A stretch of 64,000 nucleotides of DNA from JBDGYW01 sp964518955 (GCA_964518955.1 CAZFHS010000008.1:62001-126000), one strand, 5' to 3'; counted from the stretch's first letter, positions 25,791 to 35,404 are shown. Program-made: numbers and translations. The notes: generated by a model from the letters alone, not told the origin.

Positions 25791-28481
25791 ATGCCGCTCA
25801 CGACAAAGGTGCTTCTCCGACTCTACAGGTTTACACTGATTGCCTACCCTCGAGCATTCAGGGAAGAAAACTCCAACGAGATGATCGACACGATACAGGA
25901 GCGCCTGCGTGACATTCGTTCGCGGTTTGGCGCTTTGCATCTGGGACGGTTCTGGGTGAGGGAGCTCTTCGCAGCGATTCGATCCGGATTGCGTATGCGC
26001 ATGGCGGAGAATCGAACACGTCGCGTTTCGCGTCTTGCAACGCGGCCACCGCGACCCGGAGGCGATTCTGTTATTCTGTCGGTCTTGCAGGACATCAAGT
26101 TCGCAGCGCGTTCCTTTCGCAAAACACCAGCGTTGACGTCGGTCGTCATCATCACCCTGGCACTAGGCATCGGCGCCAACGCAGCCGTTCTACCATTCCT
26201 GCACGGCATACTCATCAGACCGCTTCCGTTTGAAGAGCCGGGCAGGCTCGCAGTGCTTTTCGAGAACGCGCCAGGGTTCACACGTGCCACACCGTCATTT
26301 TCGAACTTCGTCGACTGGCGTGACCGTAGCCGCAACTTCGACGACTTGGGAGCCTACTCCGGCATTAGTGGCACACTCACGGGCGTCGGTGAGCCCGAAC
26401 GCCTGACCGGGTGCAGAGTCTCGCACAGCTTGTTCGACGTCTTGGGTGCGCGACCGGCATACGGGCGTCTCTTCTTACCCGATGACGACGTCCCGGAAGC
26501 CCCCGCGACAGTGGTGTTGAGCCATGGTCTCTGGCAGCGACAGTACGGCTCCGACCCTGCGCTGGTCGGAGAGGACATTCTCATTGACGGTGAGTCTCAC
26601 ACGGTAATTGGAATCGTCGCTGGTGGTTTTCGATTCCCCGACAGCTCTGATTTTTGGGTTCCCTATCGCCTCAGCACGACTACAGCCCGCCGCGGTGGAG
26701 GCGCAGGCGTGATCGGACGTCTACACCCAGACGCAAGCTTCGAACGCGCACAAGAGGAAATGACCGTCATCGCAGCCCAGTTGGCGCAGGAATACCCCGC
26801 TACAAATGCACAACGTGGCATCGTGGTACGACCTTTCGCCGACGACCTTCTATGGGGTCACAAAAGGCCGGTGATCATCTTTTACGCAGTGGCTTGCATA
26901 GTGCTTCTGCTGGCATGCGCCAACGTGACGAACCTCCTGATGGCTCGTTCAACACAACGAAGGCAAGAGATCGCCATGCGAGCAGTTCTTGGCGCGAGCC
27001 GGTTCCGAATCGCCCGGCAGCTCATCACCGAATCTCTGGTGTTGGCCTCGCTCGGGGGAGCGCTCGGGGTCCTCCTCGGGAGCTGGGGCCGTAGCGTGGC
27101 ACTGGCGGCAATGCCCAACCCGCTTCCTTACTACCTCCGGTTCGACATGGGGCTGCCAGTTGTCTTCGCAATCGTAGGCATCACTGTGCTCTCGGGTGTG
27201 CTGTTCAGCATCGTACCGGCTATCGGCATCCGTCACCGCGATTTGTCTGTTAGCCTCCGCGACGGAGCAATGCGAGCGGGAGGCGAACGCAAGACCAGCC
27301 GCATAAGGTCTGCCCTCGTGGTATCTGAGATCGGGCTTGCGCTGGTGGTCCTGATCGGAGCAACGCTTCTGACTCGGAGCTTTTTATCGCTCACCGCCGT
27401 TGATGCCGGTTTCGACTCCGAGAACCTTTTAACCGTGAACGTGAGATTGCCCAGGGATGAGTACGCAAGCGCGTCGGCACAGCGGGAGTTCTATCGCGCC
27501 GCACGCGAGCGCATCGAATCTATGGCGGGAGTGGTCGGCGTAACGGGCGTGTCCAACCTACCCATGACGGGGTCCCACCAGCGGTCTAGCATATACGCTG
27601 AGCACACTCCAATACCGCCTCAGGGCGAGGAGGATTTTGCACTCGGCCGTAACGTCTTTCCCGGCTATTTCGAGACAATCGGCATCCCGCTCGTGACGGG
27701 CCGCGACTTCAGCGAAGTTGACATCGGGCCGGACAGCCCTCCACTGGTCATAGTGGACGCGGCTCTTGCCGAACACCTTTGGCCGAACGAAATCGCGGTT
27801 GGCAAGCGCATCAAGTACGGCGCCGCCCACCAAGATCGCTGGCCGTGGATGGAAGTCATCGGCGTGGTGGGCAACACGCACCATTTCGCGCTCGATGACA
27901 TGACGGAGAAGGGTATGTACCGTCCCTTCTGGCAGGAACCGGGCCGGAATCAAACAATCCTCATCAGGACCGCGGGCGACCCGCTCTTGCTCGCCGGCCA
28001 GGTCCGTCGCCAGATCTGGGCCATCGATCCTAACATACCGCTGGACCAAATCCGAGCCATGGACTCAATTGTGCGCGATACCTACGCGGCAGAGTCTGCT
28101 CAGATGTGGCTGCTGAGTGTCCTCTCGTCCATCGCGATTGCCCTCTCGGCATTTGGCGTCTACGGGGTAGTCACATATTCCGTGGGACAACGCACGCGTG
28201 AATTCGGCATTCGCATGGCGCTCGGAGCAGCGCGACTAGAGATAGCGAGGCTCGTCGCTCGGCAGGTGGGCCGGCTTGCATTCGTCGGCCTAGCTTGCGG
28301 CGTAATAGCTGCGTTGATGACGACCAGATTTGGCTCGGGCTTGCTGTACGAGATTTCCTACACCGACCCAATCACCTACTGCGTAGCAGTTATGGGCATG
28401 AGCCTGGTGATCGTGATAGCTGGGTACGTTCCCGCGCGCAGGGCGTCTTCGCTGGATCCTTCGGCTACTTTGAGAGACTAG
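25791..28481 (+). CDS. ADOP-type ABC transporter permease (module 2)
   Basis: An 896-residue permease of the same architecture as module 1, but with a different N-terminal prefix (RLYRFTLIAYPRAFREENSN, the short prefix type). The start is ATG 25791, only 10 bases after the PadR stop. Landmarks are VVIITLALGIGANAAVLPF (first helix), NFVDWRDRSRNFDDLGAYSG in the periplasmic domain, CANVTNLLMARST and QRTREFGIRMALGAARLEIA in the second half. No ATPase domain is present. It ends 18 bases before the convergent minus-strand gene. Confidence 0.9.
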   Translation: MPLTTKVLLRLYRFTLIAYPRAFREENSNEMIDTIQERLRDIRSRFGALHLGRFWVRELFAAIRSGLRMRMAENRTRRVSRLATRPPRPGGDSVILSVLQDIKFAARSFRKTPALTSVVIITLALGIGANAAVLPFLHGILIRPLPFEEPGRLAVLFENAPGFTRATPSFSNFVDWRDRSRNFDDLGAYSGISGTLTGVGEPERLTGCRVSHSLFDVLGARPAYGRLFLPDDDVPEAPATVVLSHGLWQRQYGSDPALVGEDILIDGESHTVIGIVAGGFRFPDSSDFWVPYRLSTTTARRGGGAGVIGRLHPDASFERAQEEMTVIAAQLAQEYPATNAQRGIVVRPFADDLLWGHKRPVIIFYAVACIVLLLACANVTNLLMARSTQRRQEIAMRAVLGASRFRIARQLITESLVLASLGGALGVLLGSWGRSVALAAMPNPLPYYLRFDMGLPVVFAIVGITVLSGVLFSIVPAIGIRHRDLSVSLRDGAMRAGGERKTSRIRSALVVSEIGLALVVLIGATLLTRSFLSLTAVDAGFDSENLLTVNVRLPRDEYASASAQREFYRAARERIESMAGVVGVTGVSNLPMTGSHQRSSIYAEHTPIPPQGEEDFALGRNVFPGYFETIGIPLVTGRDFSEVDIGPDSPPLVIVDAALAEHLWPNEIAVGKRIKYGAAHQDRWPWMEVIGVVGNTHHFALDDMTEKGMYRPFWQEPGRNQTILIRTAGDPLLLAGQVRRQIWAIDPNIPLDQIRAMDSIVRDTYAAESAQMWLLSVLSSIAIALSAFGVYGVVTYSVGQRTREFGIRMALGAARLEIARLVARQVGRLAFVGLACGVIAALMTTRFGSGLLYEISYTDPITYCVAVMGMSLVIVIAGYVPARRASSLDPSATLRD

Positions 28482-28499
28482 GGGGAGCGGTGTCGGTAT

Positions 28500-29033
28500 T
28501 TACCTCGTGAACACCGACACCCCAATCTTCACGGTGACCGTGTCGAATCTCTCGACCTCTTGGTTTTCGGAGCCGTACCAATAACCCACTTCGAAGCGAC
28601 TGCTGACGAGATCCGCGATAGGGACCTTCACCCCGGCCCCACACCCCATCAGTAACTGCGCCGAGCTCGAGTTGCCACGGATAGATGACTGCAGGCCGAT
28701 GGTCGGATTCACATACCCTTGCGGTACTCTTCTTTCCCGAGTGAAGTGAATCACACCAGACATCTGCAGCGACAGAGAGGTACTCGCGTCGAATCCTTCC
28801 ATCGCGACACGCCTCGCCGACACTCGGTTCTCAATCGAAACCAAATCGGAAACGAACACGCCCATCCGTATGCTTTGATTCGGGATCGACAAGACCGACG
28901 TCGTGCCGTTCCCCGCCGACATATCGAAGCTGACATCCGCCCCCAGCTCGATCGGTGTGCCCTGCGCGGTTGTCAGTATCGGGAGTATTAGCACCAATCC
29001 GCATAGGGCGACCGTCCTCAAACCAACACTCAT
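28500..29033 (-). CDS. Secreted beta-barrel-like protein, paralog B
   Basis: A 177-residue exported protein; the start ATG 29033 follows GGAGGCGGAG and opens a signal peptide (about 1-25, ending TTAQG). The rest alternates short hydrophobic strands with polar turns, as small outer-membrane beta-barrels do, and ends in an aromatic plus basic residue (VSVFTR). It shares SIPNQS and IHFTRER/LFHFTRDR with the gene just upstream, and the same order of strands. The two form an operon with a 20-base gap. Function unknown; a porin-like or surface barrel is the best guess. Confidence 0.6.
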   Translation of the reverse strand: MSVGLRTVALCGLVLILPILTTAQGTPIELGADVSFDMSAGNGTTSVLSIPNQSIRMGVFVSDLVSIENRVSARRVAMEGFDASTSLSLQMSGVIHFTRERRVPQGYVNPTIGLQSSIRGNSSSAQLLMGCGAGVKVPIADLVSSRFEVGYWYGSENQEVERFDTVTVKIGVSVFTR

Positions 29034-29053
29034 CTCCGCCTCCCTACGCCCTA

Positions 29054-29587
29054 TCATCGTAGGAAGAGTGAGATCCCGAGATTGGATGAGATCACATCGC
29101 CCGCCACAAGGTTGTCCGACTCGAACCGGCGCACGTAACCGGCCTCCACCCGAACCGCGAGGTGATGCGCAATGGGCAGCTTCACTCCTACGTAACCTCC
29201 GGCCGCATACTGCGTATTACTGTTCGACTCATACGACCCGTATTCCAGGCCCGCGGTCGGTCGTAAAAACAGCTGAGGTCTGCTTCGATCGCGCGTGAAA
29301 TGGAAAAGCCCGGAAAGCCAAAACGATGCACTGGTGATCGGCTGGGAGTTTTGACCATCGATCCAGGTCAAAGAGAAACTTGGTTCGATGGATACACCAC
29401 TAATCGGGAAAAGACCAAACCGAAGACTCTGATTGGGAATGGATATCGATGAGACTGTTCTTTCGTTTAGATACAGGCTCATTCCACCATCAATACCCAA
29501 CTCGATCGATTGAGATTGACTCGATAGCACGACGGGAGAGAGAAACAAGACTCCAAAGTGGAATAGAGTCCTCTTTCCGAAGCGCAT
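29054..29587 (-). CDS. Secreted beta-barrel-like protein, paralog A
   Basis: A 177-residue protein with a signal peptide (MRFGKRTLFHFGVLFLSPVV then LSSQ) and a strand-rich mature part. SISIPNQSLRFGLF, FWLSGLFHFTRDR and AVRVEAGYVRRFESDNL parallel the downstream paralog. It ends LGISLFLR, again an aromatic/basic end as in outer-membrane proteins. ATG 29587 is preceded by GAGGC; the two genes are co-directional 20 bases apart. They probably arose by tandem duplication followed by strong divergence. No family name can be given. Confidence 0.6.
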   Translation of the reverse strand: MRFGKRTLFHFGVLFLSPVVLSSQSQSIELGIDGGMSLYLNERTVSSISIPNQSLRFGLFPISGVSIEPSFSLTWIDGQNSQPITSASFWLSGLFHFTRDRSRPQLFLRPTAGLEYGSYESNSNTQYAAGGYVGVKLPIAHHLAVRVEAGYVRRFESDNLVAGDVISSNLGISLFLR

Positions 29588-29732
29588 ACAGCCTCCACGC
29601 AGAGAGATTATTGAGGCATGTGGATGTTACGAGAGGGGTACACTAGACCTGCCAGTTAGTTCTCCACCGTCTCCACCCCCATCCTGGTTCCGCCGTGTAC
29701 AAACATAATCGGCGGTACGCAGCGCTCGGCAG

Positions 29733-30506
29733 TTACCTAAACACCTCAGGCCGGCGGTCTTTCAGAAAACTGAATTGTTCTCTGATCCGGGAGACCTCCG
29801 TTGCGTCCACATCGCCGCAATAGCACCCCTCCGACCCGGGGACGACAACCGCAAGATCTTCTCCCAAAGGATCGAGGAAGACTGAATCGCCGGAGTATTC
29901 CAGGCCGTCTCCAATCCCTACTCGGTTCACACCCAAAACAAACGCCTGGTTTTCGATGGCGCGGGCTTTCAGAAGAGTGCGCCAGTGGTAGCGGCGAGAC
30001 TCCGGCCAGTTGGCAATCACACAAAAGAGGTCTGTTTCTGCCGCGGCCGCTCGAAAGGGCTCCGGGAAACGGAGGTCGTAGCAGATTAGCGGAGTGACCA
30101 TTACACCTTCGACTTCAACGGTCTCCACGGAACCTCCGGCTACGAAGTGCTTCTCTTCTCCGGCTAGAGAAAAGGGATGGATCTTCCGGTAGTGGAGTAT
30201 CTCACCTCCTGAGGGATCCAAGATCGATGCAGCGTTGGCTGGCTTTGGATCACTCGGCTCCGCATAGCCCGCGAGGATGTAAACCCCCAGCTGGGCCGCG
30301 AGGTCTGACAGAAAGCTCCGAGTCTGCTCGGCGAACCCTGACACCAACTCGGCGTTCATCGAAAACCCGGTGGCGAACATTTCAGGCAAGACCACGAGGC
30401 GAGCCCCCTCGTTCACGGCCTGTCTGACGTTCGATTCTGCGCGAACGAAGTTCTCAGCTGGATTCTCCCAGGCGATGTCCATCTGAATTCCGGCGACCTT
30501 GATCAT
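29733..30506 (-). CDS. Omega-amidase/nitrilase superfamily hydrolase
   Basis: A 257-residue carbon-nitrogen hydrolase. The ATG at 30506 overlaps the aminotransferase stop by four bases (ATGA), and the long in-frame extension upstream is just antisense/other-frame sequence within that gene. The catalytic triad is E42 (VLPEMFATGF), K108 (HYRKIHPFSLAGEEKH) and C142 (LICYDLRFPEP). The length and these blocks match the YafV/NIT2 omega-amidase group, which hydrolyses alpha-ketoglutaramate or alpha-ketosuccinamate. With the overlapping transaminase gene it would make a glutaminase II (transamidation) pathway, also used in methionine salvage. Confidence 0.88.
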   Translation of the reverse strand: MIKVAGIQMDIAWENPAENFVRAESNVRQAVNEGARLVVLPEMFATGFSMNAELVSGFAEQTRSFLSDLAAQLGVYILAGYAEPSDPKPANAASILDPSGGEILHYRKIHPFSLAGEEKHFVAGGSVETVEVEGVMVTPLICYDLRFPEPFRAAAAETDLFCVIANWPESRRYHWRTLLKARAIENQAFVLGVNRVGIGDGLEYSGDSVFLDPLGEDLAVVVPGSEGCYCGDVDATEVSRIREQFSFLKDRRPEVFR

Positions 30507-31657
30507 CGGATTTTCCCGAGACGTTCGGCGGCAACTTCGAGCGTCTCCATCTTCTTGCAGAAGGCGAACCGGGTCAACGTCCGGCCCTCCTCGACATCGA
30601 AGTGATAGAAGGAGGATGGGGGAAGGGCTGCCACCCGGTGCTTCTCGGTGAGCCAATACGCGAAAGCTCTGTCGTCGCCACTGAACAGATCCTGGAAGCC
30701 GGCCATTATGAAGTACGTACCCTGAGGTGCCGCAACCGTGAACCCCGCCGATTTCAGAGCTGACACCAAGAAGTCTCGTCGGGTTGTGTAGTCGGCCCGG
30801 AACTCGGAGAGAAAGTCGCCTGTGTAGTTTCGCAATGCAAAAGCAACCGCCACCTGCAAGGGTGTCGAGATGGCATATGTGATGAACTGATGTGCGGCTT
30901 GGGCACCATCGATCAACGCCCGAGGTCCCGTTCCCCAGCCAATCTTCCATCCGGTGAATGAAAACGTCTTGCCCGCACTGGACAGTGTGAGCGTACGGTC
31001 CCGCATGCCTGGAAGAGAAGCAAGTGGAACGTGCCGAGCGTCGTCGAACACGAGATGTTCATAGACCTCATCGGTCAGGGCGATGATGTCGTGCTCCCTG
31101 CACAGAGCCGCAACGATTTCTAGCTCGTCGGCCGTGAACACCTTCCCAGTGGGATTCATGGGCGTGTTCAGAACGATCATCCGCGTCCGCTCGGTCACTA
31201 ACGCCCTTAGAGCATCGCCGTCAAGCGCGAAATCCGGAGCCCTCATTGTCAGGTATCTCGGCACCGCTCCACACATTGCCAGAGCGGGAGGATAGCTGTC
31301 GTAGAATGGCTCCAGCAGGATGACCTCGTCACCGGGGTTCAACAGTCCCAGCATCGAAGCGGCAATGCCCTCCGTCGCACCAGAAAACACGACCACTTCA
31401 TCCATTGGGTCGTACTCCAACCCGTAAGAATCCTCTTTTCTGTCAGCGATGGCCTTCACGAGTTCGGGGTGGCCCCTCGATCGGGCGTACTGATTATCAC
31501 CAGAACGGAGAGCCCGGACCGCGGCTTCCACTATCTCTGCCGGGCCTTCGAAATCTGGAAAGCCCTGAGCCAGGTTGATGGCTCCGTGTTCCACGGCCAA
31601 CGCCGTCATCTCAGCGAAAATCGTGGTGCCGAACGGTCGTAACTTTTCTGTGATCAT
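30503..31657 (-). CDS. PLP-dependent aminotransferase, class I/II (methionine/glutamine-type)
   Basis: A 384-residue fold-type I aminotransferase, close to YbdL/kynurenine aminotransferase (glutamine transaminase K). It opens NLAQGFPDFEGP (29-40) with the substrate-side pattern, has DNQYARSRGHPEL (54-66), NPTGKVF after residue 168 and the PLP lysine K230 in SSAGKTFSFTGWKIGW. It transfers the amino group of methionine, aromatic acids or glutamine to keto acids; the overlapping omega-amidase gene removes the ketoglutaramate product. The MFS gene ends-to-start 9 bases upstream on the same strand. Substrate preference is inference from context. Confidence 0.88.
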   Translation of the reverse strand: MITEKLRPFGTTIFAEMTALAVEHGAINLAQGFPDFEGPAEIVEAAVRALRSGDNQYARSRGHPELVKAIADRKEDSYGLEYDPMDEVVVFSGATEGIAASMLGLLNPGDEVILLEPFYDSYPPALAMCGAVPRYLTMRAPDFALDGDALRALVTERTRMIVLNTPMNPTGKVFTADELEIVAALCREHDIIALTDEVYEHLVFDDARHVPLASLPGMRDRTLTLSSAGKTFSFTGWKIGWGTGPRALIDGAQAAHQFITYAISTPLQVAVAFALRNYTGDFLSEFRADYTTRRDFLVSALKSAGFTVAAPQGTYFIMAGFQDLFSGDDRAFAYWLTEKHRVAALPPSSFYHFDVEEGRTLTRFAFCKKMETLEVAAERLGKIR

Positions 31658-31666
31658 CTTCTTTCC

Positions 31667-32845
31667 CTATCGGGCCGTCAGATTCTTTGGAAATCTGGCA
31701 ATGAGCGCCAGCGTCACAAGCGGTACGAATGCCGAGTACAAAAGAACACTCTCCAGGCCGTACACGTCACCAAGTCTTCCAATAAGCGGAGTGAACACAC
31801 CGCCAAGTCCATACGCAAACCCCATCATGAGGCTAGAAACCATCGATCGTGACTGCGGTGCCAGCTTCTGCGCCATCGCCACACCTAGTGGCAGCGACGC
31901 CAACACGGCGAATCCAGCAAAAAAGGACCCCATGTAAACAAAGGCTCCAGGCAAGTACAGGTACGACAGCAAGGCCGGCGCCATAAATAGATGCGACACG
32001 AAGAATATTGTCTTGAAGCCTACCCTGTCGGCCAGATATCCAGCCAGAAGGCCGCTTACGACTCCGGCCACGACGAACAGTGAGACAATCAACCCCACGG
32101 AAACCAGGCTATGCCCTTTGCCGGCGAGATAGATGGGCATGAAGGTGAGAAACGTCTGACCGCTGACTGCCCTGAGTACCATCACCAGCCAGATCAGGAT
32201 GATGGGCTTGTAGACTTTGCCCAAAGTCTCCCTGATTGAACCGAGGAAACCGAGGTGCGACAGGTTCTCGCTGACGGGAGTGGGCAAATATTTCAAACAG
32301 AATAGAAAGGCGCACGCTCCAAGGACCGCGGTGAACGGCATCGCCTCGAGCCCGAACCGGGCCACATACCATGTAATGAATACCGGCCCCAAGGCAAAGG
32401 CTAGAGTTCCGCCCGTGTTGTAGATCGAGAGACAGAACCCGGCCCGATCCCCGGCATACAAAGGCACCATGCCGGTCGTGGAGGGATGGAAGACAGACGA
32501 GCCAATCGATCCAAGGCAAAGCACAGCCAATAACACCCAGAAGTTCGGCGCGAGCCCTGAAAATGGAATGAAGAAGAAGGCGAGGAACAGCCCGGTCAGT
32601 ACAAAGCGGCGGGTCTCATACCGATCGGCAAAATATCCCGAAACTGGTTGAACGATGAAGGATAGGAACCTTACAGACCCAGTTATGAAGCCAACCTGGG
32701 TAAGGTTGAGGCTCAGTTTGTCGACAAACGCGGGCAATAGGGGAGTGAAAAAGGACGAATAGAAATCGCCAGAGAAATGGACCAGCGTCAATACGAAGAT
32801 CGTTGTGTATTGAACCTTGCTCGAAGGGAACGTCTCTTTTGTCAT
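31667..32845 (-). CDS. MFS transporter, fosmidomycin-resistance-like (Fsr)
   Basis: An exporter-type major facilitator with 12 hydrophobic segments in 392 residues. The phrase FYSSFFTPLLPAFVDKL early, the loop GYFADRYETRR, and GSSVFHPSTTGMV match the Fsr fosmidomycin-resistance family. The start is unclear: ATG 32845 is used here, a GTG seven codons earlier lies in the same frame. It is co-directional with the aminotransferase gene (10-base gap), so it may be part of the same operon and move a related metabolite; that is inference. Confidence 0.8.
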   Translation of the reverse strand: MTKETFPSSKVQYTTIFVLTLVHFSGDFYSSFFTPLLPAFVDKLSLNLTQVGFITGSVRFLSFIVQPVSGYFADRYETRRFVLTGLFLAFFFIPFSGLAPNFWVLLAVLCLGSIGSSVFHPSTTGMVPLYAGDRAGFCLSIYNTGGTLAFALGPVFITWYVARFGLEAMPFTAVLGACAFLFCLKYLPTPVSENLSHLGFLGSIRETLGKVYKPIILIWLVMVLRAVSGQTFLTFMPIYLAGKGHSLVSVGLIVSLFVVAGVVSGLLAGYLADRVGFKTIFFVSHLFMAPALLSYLYLPGAFVYMGSFFAGFAVLASLPLGVAMAQKLAPQSRSMVSSLMMGFAYGLGGVFTPLIGRLGDVYGLESVLLYSAFVPLVTLALIARFPKNLTAR

Positions 32846-32961
32846 TGAAAATCTATCCGCCACCACACGTTTCTGGTGCAGACAAGTTAAACGCGTGTAC
32901 GGGTCCGGCTACGCGGGCGGCTGCCGTGTATGTAGCTTGACTCTACCACAAGGAGGCCCCG

Positions 32962-33792
32962 ATGAACAGAACACTCCAAAGGCTCGCGGTTTTACTCGTT
33001 TTCGCTGGGATTATCATTGCAGAAACTGCTCTAGCGCAGCAATCTCGCACACCCACCACCCGTGAGATGAACTACCTCTGCTGGCAGGAGTTTGGTGAAC
33101 TTGTTCCCGAGGCGATCAACACTGTGCTCGTACCACTCGGCTCGTTGGAACCACACGGTGTCATTCCCAACGGCACCGACAACCTGGCACCGGAATCGAT
33201 GGCCAGAGATATTGCCGAACGAACAAACTCGCTCATTGCGCCGACGCTCAACTACGGCATCACCCCTGCGATGAAGGCCTATCCTGGGGCAGTTTCGATT
33301 TCAGCGGAAACGTACAGGGGGTTTGTCTCTGACCTGCTCAACAGCCTCGCGGACAACCAGTTCCAGAACATCATTTTGCTGAACGGTCACGGCGGGAATA
33401 CTGCGACTCTCCAGTCTCTGATCAATGAGATCTCGAACACAAAACGGGTCCGAATGCTGATGGTGAACTGGTGGAGCCTCACATCGGATATCTCCCAGGA
33501 TATCTTCGGCGACATCGGCGGACACGCCGCCAGCAACGAAACCGCTTACATCCAGGCCTCATATCCCGAACACATCCACCGCGAGCGTTATTCTGAAGAC
33601 ATGACGATGACCACCGACGCTTCGTGGTCTGCATCTCCGGTGCCCTGGTCGATCAGTCTCTACGTCGAGGGTGAGGGATACCCCACGTTTGACCAAGGTC
33701 AGGCGGATCTATTCTTCGAGCGGGTGAACGGACGAGTGGCCGAGTTGATCAACGACGTAATAGCACGTTGGGAAAGAGCCGGGGTCAATTGA
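32962..33792 (+). CDS. Secreted creatininase family amidohydrolase
   Basis: A 276-residue creatininase-family metal hydrolase with an N-terminal signal peptide (about 1-25, ending LAQQ). AAGGAGG stands six bases ahead of ATG 32962. Metal ligands can be placed at E63 and H65 (LGSLEPHG), D73 (NGTDN), H143 (LNGHGGN) and E193 (GGHAASNETA), the family's usual set. Most family members are cytoplasmic, so an exported version is less common. The substrate could be creatinine or a related cyclic amide; the family is broader than its name. Confidence 0.85.
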   Translation: MNRTLQRLAVLLVFAGIIIAETALAQQSRTPTTREMNYLCWQEFGELVPEAINTVLVPLGSLEPHGVIPNGTDNLAPESMARDIAERTNSLIAPTLNYGITPAMKAYPGAVSISAETYRGFVSDLLNSLADNQFQNIILLNGHGGNTATLQSLINEISNTKRVRMLMVNWWSLTSDISQDIFGDIGGHAASNETAYIQASYPEHIHRERYSEDMTMTTDASWSASPVPWSISLYVEGEGYPTFDQGQADLFFERVNGRVAELINDVIARWERAGVN

Positions 33793-33963
33793 CTGCGTGT
33801 CACCGTGAACTCACCGAGTTCTGACGAGGCCTGTCGCACGTGAAGACAAGGCTCTTATGTTGACAAACCGGTATTATGGTACGTGATTTATGTATAACCC
33901 AGAACATTCCTCTTGATCCATCACTGTGCGCATGCAGAAGTCGGTATGAAGGGAGTACCCCAC

Positions 33964-34833
33964 ATGTACGTAATAGCAGGAGCGACAGGAAACGTTGGTT
34001 CGGCGGCGGCGACCGAACTTCTCGCGAACGGCAAGCCCGTGCGAGTACTAGTGCGCGACCCCAAGAAGGGAGAACGCTTTGAGCAGCAGGGCGCAGAGGT
34101 GTCAGTTGGCGCTCTGGACGACGTGGAGTTCCTATCCGGCGCGTTGAAAGGGGCCGACGCAGCATTCCTTCTCGTGCCGCCCAACTTCGCGACCGACGAC
34201 TACCCTGCCTACCAGCGTGCAACGGCAGACGCGATCTGTGAGGCGGTTCGCGATTCCAAAATTCCGCATGTGGTAGCGCTTTCGTCCATCGGTGCCGACC
34301 AAACGTCCGGCCTCGGCCCCATCGTGGGCCTCAACTACTTCGAACAGAAACTTCTTGCGACAGGCACGAAACTCTCCGCGCTGCGCCCCGGCTACTTCAT
34401 GGAGAATGTGGCCGAGATTCTGGAACCGGCGCGGCAACAGGGAATCTACCCGAGCTTCATGCCGCAGGATATGCCAATGCCGATGATCGCAACCCGTGAC
34501 ATCGGCGCAGAGGTGGCGCGTAGGATCCAAACGCAGCCAGAGCGAAACCAAGTGATCGACATTGTGGGACCCGCTTACAATGCAATCGATGTTGCGAAGC
34601 AAATCGGCGAACGGCTCGGCAAGGAACTTCAGATAGTTACCATCCCCCCAGATGGATGGGTGGATGCGCTATGTCAGAGCGGAATCCCGCCGCACTTTGC
34701 CGAACTATATGCTGAGATGTACGCCGGCCTAGGCAGGGGTTTGGCTCAGCCGGTCGGTGACAGGCTGGTGGAAGGCACAACGACGCTCGACACCGTACTC
34801 GACTCACTCATCGAAGGATCCTCAGATGGCTGA
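33964..34833 (+). CDS. NmrA-like NAD(P)-binding oxidoreductase
   Basis: A 289-residue atypical short-chain dehydrogenase of the NmrA/QorB-like group. ATG 33964 gives the Rossmann start MYVIAGATGNVGSAAATELL, with GGGAG 11 bases upstream; an ATG six codons earlier is possible. The dinucleotide pattern is GATGNVG, followed by VRVLVRDPKKGERF. It lacks the usual YxxxK catalytic pair in readable form, as many NmrA relatives do. Its last 8 bases overlap the next gene, so the two are coupled. Function: NAD(P)H-binding, either redox enzyme or sensor. Confidence 0.85.
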   Translation: MYVIAGATGNVGSAAATELLANGKPVRVLVRDPKKGERFEQQGAEVSVGALDDVEFLSGALKGADAAFLLVPPNFATDDYPAYQRATADAICEAVRDSKIPHVVALSSIGADQTSGLGPIVGLNYFEQKLLATGTKLSALRPGYFMENVAEILEPARQQGIYPSFMPQDMPMPMIATRDIGAEVARRIQTQPERNQVIDIVGPAYNAIDVAKQIGERLGKELQIVTIPPDGWVDALCQSGIPPHFAELYAEMYAGLGRGLAQPVGDRLVEGTTTLDTVLDSLIEGSSDG

Positions 34834-35380
34834 TCCAGACAAAGCTCTCGCCACTCAGTTGGCCAACATCGAGAAACGTACTGGTAAGTCGCTCGAAGAG
34901 CTGTCCAAGATCGTCAAGGATAGCGGCCTCTCGAAGCATGGAGAGATGGTCGCAATGCTGAAGAGCGATCTCGGTATGGGGCACGGTGACGCAAACACAC
35001 TGGTGCACACGGTAAGAAAGTCTGCTGGGAAGGACGCAGGTCCCAGTGGGTTAGATGGACTATACGTTGGCCCCAAGGCCGCACTCCGGCCGATCCACGA
35101 CAAGTTGCTCGAGGAGATCAAGAAGTTCGGCGACTGCGCGGAAGCACCTAAGAAAACCTACGTGAGCTACCGGCGAAACAAGCAGTTCGCCACGGTCGGC
35201 CCAGCGACAAAAACACAGGTGGAGGTAGGTCTCAACATGAGGGGAATCGAGGCCACCAACCGTCTTGAGGAGCTTCCTCCGGGGCGGATGTGCAACTACA
35301 GGATCAGGGTCTCCGAGGCAGGTGAGGTGGATGCCGAATTGGTCTCCTGGATCAAGACTGCCTACGACGGCGCGGGTTGA
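34826..35380 (+). CDS. DUF4287 plus DUF5655 protein
   Basis: A 184-residue soluble protein, overlapping the NmrA-like gene by 8 bases. The N-terminal half begins with a DUF4287-like helical part (about 1-70) with KALATQLANIEKRTGKSLEE and KHGEMVAMLKSDLGMGHGDA. The second half (about 85-184) is a DUF5655-type domain with PKAALRPIHDKLLEEIKKFG, YRRNKQFATVGP and a hydrophobic end. No function is established for these domains. The start was placed at ATG 34826 because the longest frame adds a segment that looks out of frame with the preceding gene. Confidence 0.8.
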   Translation: MADPDKALATQLANIEKRTGKSLEELSKIVKDSGLSKHGEMVAMLKSDLGMGHGDANTLVHTVRKSAGKDAGPSGLDGLYVGPKAALRPIHDKLLEEIKKFGDCAEAPKKTYVSYRRNKQFATVGPATKTQVEVGLNMRGIEATNRLEELPPGRMCNYRIRVSEAGEVDAELVSWIKTAYDGAG

Positions 35381-35404
35381 GCACTCGCGCCATGGCTCCC
35401 ACCT

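Noticed and set aside
30507..30950. N-terminal extension of the omega-amidase frame (148 codons)
   Set aside because: Lies inside the aminotransferase gene in another frame; the true ATG overlaps that gene's stop and gives the normal family length.
33858..33900. TTGACA with AT-rich stretch as a promoter for the NmrA-like gene
   Set aside because: TTGACA is present at 33860, but no -10 box is found at 16-18 bases.
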